Part shown: positions 35,170 to 46,700 of the stretch, in pieces
Layout: the number at the start of each line of letters is the position of its first letter
Numbering within the stretch: position 1 is the stretch's first letter
Assembly: GCA_950295325.1 (NCBI GenBank)
Contig: OX485808.1
Location: 42,182,527-42,246,526, forward strand
Source of the DNA: Polytrichum commune
Taxonomy: Eukaryota; Streptophyta; Polytrichopsida; Polytrichales; Polytrichaceae
Reading direction: 5' to 3'
Length of the DNA stretch: 64,000 nt
Program-made: the position numbers and the translations under genes
Notes under the pieces: generated by a model
What the model saw: only the letters and a program-made list of their open reading frames with translations
Databases searched by the model: none
Told to the model about the DNA's origin: nothing

Positions 35170-36276
35170 GGCCAACAATCCCAAAAATTGTTGTGGAGTT
35201 GGATGCGCCCACAATAGGGCCACGTGGCTTACATAAACTTGGTATTGTTGGGCTTCTTACTAGATTACTTGGAAAAGTGGAATGTCGTTTTGAAGAAGCA
35301 TGATTAATTGCAAAGATAAGTTTTGATCGATCAACTCCAATACCTGTCGACAAGCTTCCTCATGTTGTGAGAGTAGTAAATCATATTTTGATTGCAATTC
35401 GGTCTTCTCGAGTTGTAATTGTTCATGCTCTGCGATTGTGGGTCCACCTAAAGCATGTCGTATAAATCTATCATTGCAACAAACGACTTTTAATCATCCA
35501 TGGGTATCATTGAAAGGTACAAGAGTTTACATGTGTAGAACCTTTTTTACATATGAAGCTCATAACATTATTTAGATCCATAACAAGGTTTTGTGGGATT
35601 CACAATATTCCATGGAATATTCTAATATATTCCCCACATTCACATTTTATGCTTGCTTGTTCACTTCAAAAACCACTAAGGTATACGGGTGTTTTTTTGT
35701 CATTATTCTTAATCGCACACTTATATTTGATTGGTGTTTAGTCGAGTGAAGGTCAAAGAACAAAAAGCATAAAGACACATGCTTAACAGTAGATTGGACA
35801 AAGTCTTCAACTCTTATTAACTACTTCACACTCCAAGTGAACACAATTGGAAAAACCTTTGTATTCAAAGGAGGAATCAACAAATATGCATTTTTGATAA
35901 CCGTAACTAAATCAAGGGAGGTTTGATTTTTAATCAGATTTTTATTGATGCTTTCATTGTAAGTTTGCTAGTGCAACACAAGTTTTTGTTGTGTGAGCTT
36001 AATTGGGAGAAGTTGGAAACATGAACAACGAATGGGGTTACACCCACATATCTTATTATATTGAAATTAGACCATGGAGCTTGTCGTCTTCTGCTTACTC
36101 TAGGGCGATGGGTGGTTTGTCGTGTTCTTCGTAGAGCGAAACCAAAACTGCAAAGTCATCATCATATTCAAGTCAATAACTTCATCCAAAAGTGGCATGT
36201 AGTTGCTAATACTCGGCACACCTTTAATTTTATAAATGGGTAGAATGAGTTTCGTTAATGTCATCGAATGTAATTA
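35170..36276. other. Intergenic stretch, nothing recognised
   Basis: AT-rich sequence with short open frames that encode no known domain. Confidence 0.45.
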
Positions 36277-36476
36277 CACTAGTAGAAAACTATGCGAAAA
36301 AAATTGCAGTCGTTTTCCCATTACAGTTCTTTTGACCACCTTGGTCTACAGTCATTTTCCCATTGCAATTCTTTTGACCACCTTGATGTATAGTTGTTAA
36401 AGTAAGATCAAGGTGATCAAAAGAACCGCAATGGGAAAATGACTGCAGTTCTTTTTCACATAGTTTTCTACTATTG
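36277..36476. mobile_element. CACTA-type MITE, exactly 200 bp, TSD TTA
   Basis: The left end CACTAGTAGAAAACTATG and right end (reverse complement CAATAGTAGAAAACTATG) are followed by GAAAAA and TGCAGTC. TTA flanks both sides (36274-36276 and 36477-36479). The element is almost entirely foldback, with internal blocks of TTTTCCCATTGC and TTGACCACCTTG. A 3-bp duplication and CACTA start fit the CACTA superfamily. Confidence 0.85.
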
Positions 36477-36479
36477 TTA

Positions 36480-37115
36480 GTACCTATAATTAGGGCTGAT
36501 GAATGCCTCAATTTCCCGTATGAAAAGGTGGCCTTCTAAACTATTATTCTTATTATTGTAAATTGGACCTTTCATATATGTCACTCATGCGCAAATGGTA
36601 ATCGTGTTCGCTTCCCTTGCATTGCGAAATTCGAGACAAATTACTCAAAGTGATAGGTTAGGTTTTCTCATGAAATGCCTTTCGTTAGAGCTTCCAAAAC
36701 TCCACTTGACTCCAAGTATTTCCGAAATGCCTCTTTCTTTGATTCACTTGCCTGCATGTTCAAGAGCATTTTTACTATCATTTTGGTACCAACTTTCAGG
36801 TTTTCACTCTTTCGTTTATCAATTTTCAAGTGCTTCAAAGTCATGCAATAAACACCTAAATAAACTTATGAAGGTTCCATGAAGTCTCTTCGTGTTGAAA
36901 ATACCATAATCAATTGTCATTTAGAGATCCTTTGAATGCTTACAATTTGCTCTTGATTTTGTGTTCAAAAACTTTGCCCATATAATGCCCATATAAAGGC
37001 TTTTTCAACATTCCTTACAAAATGTCAAATGGTCGATTTTTATATGAACAGCCTTCAACCAAAATTGGTCAACTTTGGACATAACATGCAACTTTTAGCT
37101 ACGGACAATATTGGT
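36480..37115. other. Intergenic stretch with foldback-like fragments
   Basis: The segment at about 36675-36750 (GAAATGCCTTTC, CCACTTGACTCC, AAATGCCTC) resembles an arm of the foldback at 37120-37500. The stretch from 36590 has weak tRNA-like box motifs that I did not consider sufficient for a SINE call. Confidence 0.35.
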
Positions 37116-37119
37116 ATGC

Positions 37120-37500
37120 TTAGAGTCTCTCCAAATACTCATGTTTCGTAGGGATTCTTGTCCCATTTTTTATAGTTAATAATGTTTAAGAAGTCTCAAG
37201 TGACCTCGGAACTCTTAATTTTGGTGATATGAAGAGGAGGCATTTGACTTTGGCCAAAAGCTAGCTATATAAGAACAAAATTCACATAAACCTTTTGAAG
37301 GCACACGAAATGTTTTCTCAAAGTTTTGATAGCTTGGAGTTTATTATGATATATTCAACTTTTGGCCAAAATCAAATGCCTCCCCTTCATTTCACCAACA
37401 TTGGGAGTGACAACGCCACTTGAACATTCCTTAAACGCTATAAAATGTCAAAAGTGGAGCAAACATTCCTACCAAAACAAGAGATTTTTTAGAGAACTTA
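37120..37500. mobile_element. Foldback element, family E
   Basis: A long imperfect inverted repeat centred near 37307. The left arm GGAGGCATTTGACTTTGGCC faces GGCCAAAATCAAATGCCTCC. Pairing extends outward through GGTGA/TCACC, CAAGTG/CACTTG and GTTTAAG/CTTAAAC blocks. The loop is about 80 bp. No coding capacity. Confidence 0.65.
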
Positions 37501-38150
37501 CATTGGCCTCAAAGCACATCTATGTACGATTGTACGTTCTCAAATCAAAATCACCACAAACCGACAAGGAGAACTTTGCCACTTCACATTGAGATTAAAC
37601 TTAAATTTTACTAAGATTGGACAAATAGAGCTCCTCACCATCGCAAACTCGCTTTACAAAATCGTAAATGTCGATGGAGAATGCCAAAGAACTATGGGTA
37701 GAGAGAGAGAGAGGCTCTATGACCCTCTTTCAAAGGAAGATTTGAGTGGATTCGGAGGGCATCTTTACACCTACAAAAAAATGGTTGTGTCTTGCACAAG
37801 TTTTTGATTGAAGCGAGGATGTTTGGACCAAGCCGCAATGGAGATCGTGCCACTTTACATGGGAATATTCTTAGGTTTTAGGACATGTTGTAATGGTAAC
37901 AACACTCCACACCGTGCCCACAATTTATTCACAACTCGTGTTGGTTTGGTTGAATATGCTTGGCTTAGGAGTTTTGGGGAAACATTTTTATCTTACATTG
38001 CTTTGACATGTCAAAGGGTTTTACCCTAACACCTAGATCCCTAAAGGTTCAAGCTTGTTTGGGTCTCCAAAGACTCTCTTTGGAGCCAAAAACAAAATGG
38101 TGAATGTTAAACACAAGGTGAGCGGGTCTTAAATGGATGCTTTTGTCTCT
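37501..38150. other. Stretch with unrecognised short ORFs
   Basis: Open frames at 37362-37592, 37589-37807 and 37808-38029 follow each other on the plus strand but encode no recognisable domain and share no splice-supported structure. Probably fortuitous. Confidence 0.3.
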
Positions 38151-38315
38151 GCGCCCACTTCTCATAGGACATGAAACACACAATAAGTGCGAGATGATTA
38201 GCAAATCCAAATCCTACATGTAGTCACTTTGCTCGTGATTTTCGGAGCTTGTATGAATATCCCATTCATTCTCAAAGTGAAGATTCTCTAAGTTACTAAA
38301 TGATCATATAGCTGT
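38150..38315. repeat. Family B foldback fragment
   Basis: TCGGAGCTTGTATGAATATC, TCTCAAAGTGAAGATTCTC and AAATGATCATATAG match the left arm of the element at 34085-34740 and the copy near 58350. Confidence 0.55.
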
Positions 38316-38580
38316 CCATTTAGGATCAAAAACCGAATAAGTCACCTTAGCTAACCTTTGACAATCTACGAACCCTAGCTTTACACATTGTGCAAACTTA
38401 CACATAGAACTTAATGATGTATTTTTGGGTCATTTTGTTGTTGCATGCATATTGTGTTTTAATCAATTGACCGGTTCTTCCATAGATACACATGACTTTT
38501 GAATATCAAGTGCTCTTGTAAATATCTCTCTTTTGCAAAGCGGTGCAAAATGATGGAGAAATCGAGATATCTCATACCTT

Positions 38581-38800
38581 ATGACACTTCTAATGATTAA
38601 GTTTACAATTATCATCCCAACTTATTTTAGTTCATCCACTTTGGGTATATTCTGCATCCCAACATTTCTGCGATGAAACATTGTCATGAATGATTGAAAT
38701 TTGGATGAAAAATCACTTTGTAAGTGACAATAACTAAAACATTGTGAATCTATAATGCCCATTTTAATTTACAAGCAACGACAAATAATGTTACTTGTTA
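38581..38800. repeat. MITE family A, partial copy
   Basis: TTGGATGAAAAATCACTTTG, GTAAGTGACAATAACT and TAATGCCC match the interior of 10735-11116 and 57752-58148. The terminal repeats are missing. Confidence 0.55.
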
Positions 38801-41160
38801 CTTGTTGTTAACACATTGCTCGGTTCCTATGGAAGCCCACCTAAAACTAACACATGACAAAAATCTTCAAAGTGCAAAGCAACAACACGTGACAAATTTC
38901 ACAACCATGTGACTTTAAAATAACATGTGATTTTCAAGTTCTACTCATAAGTTTGGGTGCAAGCACGGTAAAGTGGACAACTCTTGATCTTGGCACAAGT
39001 TTAAGTAAAAGTGATTCAAAACTATATACTAACTTTGGATTTTGTGAAAAGATCGTAAGCATTTAAAAAAAAAAAATCTACAAAGCCAAGCAAATTATGT
39101 TGACAAAAACAATCTCAAAATAATTCTTCATGGTTTAGAAAACGGTGCAAGTGGTGATGGTGAACAAGTAATTGCCAAATTTTAGTTTTAAATAAAATAT
39201 ATAACATTGATTTGATGAATTTCTACAAATATATTTGTTGATGATCTCAAGTTTATGATAAATTCAAGGAACATGAGAAAAAAAAATTGTGTTCAAAACA
39301 ATTAATGTCATGAAATTAATGTCCAAAACTAGATCTGGCCATTTGCTTTTGAGCATTATTTTTAATGATAAGTTTTAAAGATCTCATCTTGGTATTCTAT
39401 ACTTATGATTAACGGAAGTGCATTTTTGTTGATTTCTTAATTGATTACATAGATTTTGTCTTCAATATTGAGTGTGCAGTAGAACCAATAAGATTTGAAG
39501 ACCATGGTCTAATATCTTTAAGCATGAGTCTTAAATTATGGTGGTTGTCCTCTGATCCTCAGTGAACCACAAACCAAATCAAATATAAGGGTCATGTTAC
39601 AAAAAAGAAAATGATTAACACCTGCATACGCTAGTGTTGGAATGCATTTTTCATGTCGGATTCAAGTGGGTCCCAAGATTGACATGTGTCATAACTAGAA
39701 GGGATTAAAAAAATAAAAAAATAATTGGAATAAAGAACCCCTCTGTAATATATGGAAATTGACTTGATAGAGTGTAATTTGACAACATGACATGGCCCTT
39801 TTATGTGGTAAACAACAACTTCACCATATCATGACAACTTAACACCAAATGTAAGTTCCATTCAACCAAACCCCTCAAAGATTCCCAATTTGAAAGACGT
39901 GCGAGTCTTTTACCAAATTTGGCAAGCAAATTGTTTGGTCGCGTCGTGTCATCTAAAACCGCCAACAAGACAAATTCACACGTCCACGACCACCTACACC
40001 CACCTCAAAGAAAATGACGCAAACTTCAATTAAAGGGTGGTTGTGGCAATTGAGACTTTACCTAGTGGTGTGTTGGTTCATTGTATGTGTGCCATGTGAA
40101 TGGAATGGACAACAACATGAGCCGAATGTCTAGGTATTGAGAGAGTCACGGTAAGTTGGCAAACTCATAGCCATATCTTTCGGAGTGGTTGACTTGTCCA
40201 ACTTCGATGTGGAGTTTTTTGTGTTTTTTGCATGACGTTCCGGTACAATCCTTACAAGATCAAGGGGACCAAAATGATCACCTTTGATGGCAAAGTGAAG
40301 AGTTTCTCATTGATGTGGAGCCCATCCGATGCTTTTTTGATTCTTGGAACCTATCCTACAAATTTGGACTTGTACGCACTTCTTTAGCACTCGGGCTGCT
40401 AGACATCACCCAATACATCATACCACATTCATAAAGCATGACAAATTTTGCCTCATTCTCTCTCTCTCTCATAACTTCATAGGTTTCAAGGACATACACT
40501 CAACTTCAACCTTATAACCCGAGCAAATCCCTACACAACTCAAAATATAAACAAAAGTATTAAGATTTGACGTTAAGATATTGTGTGTTCATGATATTTG
40601 GAGAATATACTCGATACAATAATTATGACATCATGTGCGAGCCCCAAGACTCACATGTAGAGATTTTTTTCTTGAATATCCCAACTCCTTTCAATGCTAA
40701 TCAACGCGCGGAGTTTGTACAACCCTCCATTCCCCCCCCCCCCCCAAACCCTTGCACTAAGGCAATACACCCAATATGAAGGGTGAAGCCGAGCCTTTGG
40801 GGCACGGGTCCATTCTCACACACCCATTTCTCCTTTATCGTTATCCCGTGTGCCATGTGGGCTTGTCCCCACATTGTCTCAACCCCCACAAGTCACTAGG
40901 GGCCTCTATATGCGTACCACACCACCTCACCCTTGTTCACGATTCTTCCAAAGCCATCTCGTGTCAAAAGGCTCATGGTGTTGGCCCACAAAATGGTTGG
41001 CCAAATTTGCATAAAATAGTGGGCGTGCTTACACAAGTGAGAGAATATGTATGGAATTTTCACTCAATTTCTATCCAACAAGTTATATATAATGTCATCC
41101 TTTAGAATAGTGAAACCAATATTTAAGTGAAACCATACTAAGTCCAAGTCTAGATATATC
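38801..41160. other. Long intergenic stretch, nothing coding recognised
   Basis: AT-rich sequence. It holds a poly-A run near 39066 and a C-tract of about 17 bases near 40731-40746. Short open frames near 40567-41105 are not recognised. Confidence 0.45.
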
Positions 41161-41161
41161 A

Positions 41162-41185
41162 TAGGGTTTAGGGTTTAGGGTTTAG
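41162..41185. repeat. Interstitial plant-type telomere repeat (TTTAGGG)3
   Basis: Three perfect copies of the Arabidopsis-type heptamer in tandem plus a partial fourth. Such islands are found at break-repair sites or in telo-box promoters in plants. No start site is evident here, so the former is more likely. Confidence 0.9.
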
Positions 41186-41189
41186 CATC

Positions 41190-42540
41190 GTGCTAAATTC
41201 TATCATAGGACCCTCTCATAGTATTGTATTATAAGATCCTACAATAGAATGGACAAGGATGATTATGATTATGATTATAGCAATTGTTTTAATTATGTTT
41301 TCGCTACTCAACATTTAAATATATAGATTTAACATAATTTGTTTTCATCATGTTTTAAGAGCTTAACGTTCACTAAGCATTCACATATGTTCAATGACAG
41401 TTTGGTATATTAGAAGTGTAACGATGAGTATCCTTGTAGAATTGCAACAACCAAAAAATCCATATTTTGAAAATATGTCCAAATTTACTTAAATATAAGT
41501 TTTGAACATTTTAAACCTAACTTAATCATGCAAATAAGATCAAAGGTCCCAAGGTGGAGATATATATATGCACATTGTGTATTGTCATGAACAGAGGACA
41601 CATTTACCCTTCACCAAAGCCATTAACTCATATGTAAACCACAGGTGGGTTTACATAGCATGACTCAGGGATGACCCCCCGAAACTACTTTAGTGAGAGT
41701 TGACTGCAATAACAAAATTACAACCTTTATAAGGACCATCACGTTTCTAATACGTCCCTTTCGACATCCAAAATGGACGAATCTACACATTGGTGCTCAA
41801 GCCTAGTTGTTAAGTGTATGCTCACTATTACGTTCAAACAAATGAAAGAAAGATGGTTTGGAGCGTATTATCTTTTAAAACTAGTGCCAAAAATTGGACC
41901 TAAGTCATGATTGAATGTAGATCAATTTCATTGAAGTAGGGGTATGTACATTGATTTGAGCTTTATCCCAAGATTGACTTTCGTTTGTACAAGATCTTAA
42001 GACTTTACAAAACCCGGTCCTTCTTGGTCGACGGAGGCTTGGCATGATTTGGGTCAATTGTTACATATGGCAACCTCCATTGGATAAGGTCCCATTTTCC
42101 AAGTGAACCTTCACTCAAGATGATGCAAGTTTGTTTGTCATGTGTATGTCATACCTCATTGCACCGCACCCCAAGTGAAATCAATCATGCTTTGCGGTAT
42201 CCTAGGTGTTATGGACATTGAAGTCTTAAGTTTGTTAGTTATGCAAATGACTTAGGATTGGGTGCATTGTGCTTTACTTTGGAGCAAGTCTCTACTTGAA
42301 CCCATTGCGCACGTATGGTATCAAATGCCGAACTTTATCTTGGTGTTCGACACTTTGAGTTTGCCAAAATGTAACATTTCGCAAGGGATTTAACAAGGTC
42401 CAACTAATATAGTAGTGGCATATGAGATTAAACATATTAAAATTCTAGCAAAACGTTTTTTTTAATGTCAATTGTAAAGAAAAGAAAGAAAAATTACGCC
42501 CGTATCTAAATACTGGCATGAATGTGAGTCCGTTGGCCCT
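41190..42540. other. Intergenic stretch, nothing recognised
   Basis: No gene, no clear repeat structure. AT-rich. Confidence 0.45.
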
Positions 42541-42544
42541 ATGC

Positions 42545-45500
42545 TGATCATGGTGTTTCGTGATGCAATATAGGGTGTTATGCCTCCTTTGGGAGGCGGG
42601 CTCTGGTGATGTACTAGTTATCCCATTTCATTAGGGTGGGGGATGGGGGCTTGTTTATTGTCTGGTTTTCTTTTGTTTAGGATTAGGTATGTGAGGTATT
42701 TGATGGCATTTTGGTGTATACTTTTCATGAGGGTTTTAATGCTGGATTTTGGGATGTTTAGTTTGTTTAGTTTATCTATGGAGTGTTCGTGTATAGCTCC
42801 TCTTACTTCGGTTGTGATGGTAATGAGGGGGTTGATTTTCCATCCATTGATTTGTATGGTGTTAATTAGTGGGTTGTATTTGGTGTGTTTGTGCCTAGAG
42901 GCTTGTTCAAGGAATCTATCGTGGCAATATGTGAATTTGATGAATTGGAATGTGTGTTTGGGAGAGGGTGATATAGGTGTTTGTGTTTGGTTTGAGGCTC
43001 TGGTTATGCATAGGATGTCCGGTCTTAATTTGTTCTTTGTGGGCATGTGCATTTAAGGAGCCATTTTGGGATTGTTTGGTCTGGAGGTTGATTATTAAGA
43101 TTGCATGCTTTGGTCATTGTGAAGAACTGGGTGTTTTTGTTGGCTTGTAATGTCTAGGTAATGAGGTGTACCGCTTTGTTATGTCGTGCAATTCGTAAGC
43201 CCTTTAGATACGGGTTTTTGCATGTTGATAAGAGGTGGGGCCATGTGTCTTTGTCGTTGTTATGGCATAGTGTACAATTGGGATTTTGGTTTGTGAGGGG
43301 CCATAAGATATTTTTCCTATGGTTACCCATGTATTGGGCATCTCTGAATTTTAGAGTTTGGGTAATTTGGGTATCCGGCACATTGTTGTTTTCCCAAAAG
43401 TGGTTGGAGAGTTTTTGATTTATTTGTTTGTTTGATAACCATTTGTCTACGTATGGGAATTTTCTTTTGATTGATTTAGCTTCATAGTTTCCATGTTCCT
43501 TTGTTATGAATGTGCGAGGTTGCGGATGGCTCTATCATGTGTGGTTGTTGGGTAGTTTGCTAGCTAGTAGGGGGTAGGGTGAGCTACATGTATGTGCGGT
43601 GTTGTGGTTGATTTTTCTTTTAGTGCCCCCTCAGTGGCTAGTGTGTCAACTATTTCATTTCCAGTAGTACCTGAGTGTGCTTGCACTTTGTGTATGTGGA
43701 TTGTGTGTGGGGTCTAGTATATTTGATGTACAATGGCCGCTATGAGAAATTTATTAGGGTGGTGGTGTTGGGATGTTGGGTGTTGTATGTGGTTGTTGAT
43801 TAAGAATATGTTGTTAAGGTTGTCCGTAAATATGTGTGTGTCTAGTTGGGTGGTTTGTATGGTTTTGATAGCGATGAGTATTGTGTTGAGCTATGCTCTT
43901 AGGATTTTTTGGTAACCATGTATGCTTTCTGATATTTGGGTGTTGTTATTGGGGCTATATACTCCTGAGTTTGCGGTGTTGCCCTCTGTTGGCCTTTGGG
44001 GTTTTTGGAGGGTGGGATAAATGACCCGTCCATGTGTATGCATTGTTGTGGATGAAATTTAAGAGAATGGATGTGATTGTATTTGGTTGTTAGGGGTGTT
44101 CAGATGGTGTTCTTGGGAGGGGGGTGTTCATTTTGGGGGCATTTTTTGATGCATTGGAGAATTTAACGTTGTAATGTGTTGGGGTGGGTTTGATGGGGTA
44201 GGTGTTTATGTGTGTGTTAGTTGTTTTCTTTAGGACTTTTTGTAGTTTATGCGGGGTTTGTAAGTTCGTTGTTGGGTTTACTTGGTTGTGTATGCATATG
44301 ATTGATGCGAGTGATGGTTGTAGGTATTGGTAGTATTTTGGTCATTCCAATGTGGGGTCATAGTGTATAGTATGTGGTGGGATGGTTGCTATTGTGTGTA
44401 TGTCGGCGTTTGCGGTGAGTGGGAGTTTTTGTCGTGTCTAGTCCTTGTGGTTGACTATTAGTATGGTGTTTGTTTGTGCACCTTCTTTGGCGCCCATTCT
44501 AGCCCAGTGGATAGCTTCTAAGGTTGTGTTGTGGTTCATGGGGAATGTTAGGCCTATTCCTTTTCATTTGGAGGATTTCACATGTCCTAGAGAGCCAAAT
44601 AGTGTGTCCCAGTTATGTGGTGAGTTATATTGCGTAAGTTGGATGGGGTAAGTAAGGGGGGATGAGTAGTATGAATGTGTAATCTTAAAGGAATCTATTA
44701 ATAGTTTGTTAATTTCATAGTGTAGCGTGTGATGTAGGTTGTTTGGTTGTATATTTTTTGGTTTTTTCTTAGGGAGTATGGTTATGTATTGTACAAGCCA
44801 TAGTATTTCGGTTTCAAAGTCTTGTGGCGGCAGTTGTAGGGAGTTGGTTAGGTGTGGGGGTTGTTGTGGGAGAATCGATTTCATAGCCATTGTAGTCTTT
44901 CAGTAGTGATGGTGGCTATGTAGTTTCCATTTTGGTTGTATATGTTGGATTCTAAGGCTTGTATTTGTATGGTTGGTTTATTGGTAAGGATGTCTTTATT
45001 TGGGTTACACTCTTGTGTGGATGTCTTGAGGTTGGTAATTTTTAAAGGGGGGGGGGTGTATGAATTTTTTTTCCCCTTTGTTTGGGTGTAGTTGAGGTAG
45101 TTAGCATGTGCTTGGGTGGCTTTTTGTTCCATTGTTCCATTGTGGCATTGTGTTATGCGTAGTAGGTTGTGGTCTAGTAGGATGTTATCCGGGTGTAGTA
45201 GGTCATCTTCTGTGCGCCATTGGTGTGTGATTCCTTGCGTAGTTTGCCATTGACATAGGTATGTTCTTTTGATGGCTTGTGCACCCCATTTGTCTTTTCT
45301 GGTAATGGTTTTTTCTTTAATTATTATGTGGATTGCTTGCCCGAGGGTGGGTTGTGTGTGTGTGTGGGGGGGGGGGGGGGAGTGAGTTTGGGATATGTAC
45401 AATGTTTGTGGGTGTTTGTTATGCTGATTGGGGGTGGTTCATGTGGGGTGTGGGTGGTGGCAGGGTAGGGAATAGTGTTGTAGCTTGTTGTTGTGCTTCC

Positions 45501-46700
45501 TTGATGGTTTTGGACGTGTGTTTGTATATGGTCTGGAATTCCTTTGGGGTTAGTATGGCGATAGTGTCTTTGCTTTGGATTTGCGTTGATGTTGTGATAC
45601 CGTGTATGCATGATTTGTCTAGGTATATTTGGGAATTTGTTTTGGAATTATCGGTGAGGTTGGTGTATGCTGCATTTGGTTCTCCACGCTTGTTCTAGTG
45701 GGGGGTTTTTTGATGGAGAATGGACGGTTTGTGGTGGTGACGTGAATTTCATATTCTCTTTCTAGCAAGAAGAGTGTCCTCGCTATGAGTGACCTTGTGC
45801 AAGCTTGATGTTTGAGTTTAGGGAGATGTAATGAGCCTCCGTATTTGGTCGATATACATTTAACTAGACCCAGATAGATATTGCCTAATTGCCCTAGGTC
45901 ATCGAGGGCTTGTATTAGTTGTTGGCCTATGCAATGTATGTAGTCTGGTAGGAGGGAGGTTATATTTATGTCAAACAAATTTGTGGGGGAGGTGTGTGAG
46001 GATGTTAGCAATGCTTTTGGGTATGTTGCAAATTTCTATGATTATTTTATTGATTAGTTTGTCTTCATAATGTTGGGTTTGGAGAATGGGACTACGTAGT
46101 ATGCATATGCAATGCAAGATTTTATGCTTGTGTTTATGATTTTAATCTTTTTGTTTGAGGCTAGCTGGGGAGAGGGTTAACAATTTACTTTGTTGTTTGG
46201 CTTTTTGGAGTGTGATTTCTTTTTGTAGGTTCCATTTGAGAGATGGTATTAGTTGGACGCCTAGGTATGTATATGGTTCATTTTGTGTGAGGGTTGGGAA
46301 GCTTTTGGTCTCGTAGGTGATGTTTTGCGATTGAATGTATGCTTTGAAGGTGTCAGGTTTAAGTTTTGATTTATTAGGACATCCCATGATGGTGCATTTT
46401 GAGAGGCCGAGGTCCATGTATGATTAGTCTGAATTTTTTTTATAGTTTGAGTATTTGTGGTTGGATATGTTGTATATTATTGGATATTATTGCTAGGTCG
46501 TTTGCGTATATTGTGGTGGTGCACGTGGAGGTGGATATGTTAAAGTGGTATCCCATGTTGTTTTTTTCGAGCCATCTCAAGAGTGATTTCAGAAATATGA
46601 TAAACATGTATGGGCTAAGGGTGTCCCCTTGTATGGTACCTTGGCTAATTTTTATTGGGGGTGTTGTTCCGAAGTGATTGCCAGTAAAGGATGTCAATTG
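42545..46700 (-). mobile_element. Decayed LINE with RT, RNase H, zinc-knuckle-like and restriction-like endonuclease domains
   Basis: Read on the minus strand the order is: reverse transcriptase (46697-46142) with ISQGTIQGDTLSPYMFIIFL and YANDLAI, where the usual YADD first Asp is Asn, then PYTYLGVQL; a linker; RNase H (about 44560-43600) with LEAIHWARMGAKEGA and AHSGTTGNEIVDTLATEGAL; a Cys/His knuckle (CTLCHNNDKDTWPHLLSTC, near 43300); and a C-terminal region (43052-42618) with RPDILCI, FTYCHDR and HTKYNPLI, similar to the restriction-like endonuclease of early-branching LINEs. Frames are broken by many stops and shifts and the 5' part, including any N-terminal domain, is missing. A hairpin at 42582-42597 (GCCTCC/GGAGGC) lies near the 3' end and is shared with the copy at 11440. 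RT plus RNase H plus RLE fits a Dualen/RandI-like lineage; this assignment is from memory. Confidence 0.75.
45366..45381. repeat. (GT)n/G-tract within the LINE
   Basis: GTGTGTGTGTG followed by a run of about 14 Gs. This is a simple-sequence expansion inside the dead element and one cause of its frame loss. Confidence 0.8.

Noticed and set aside
36590-36660. tRNA-like A/B box motifs suggesting a SINE
   Set aside because: Only loose matches, no repeat partner in the window and no tRNA fold could be drawn.
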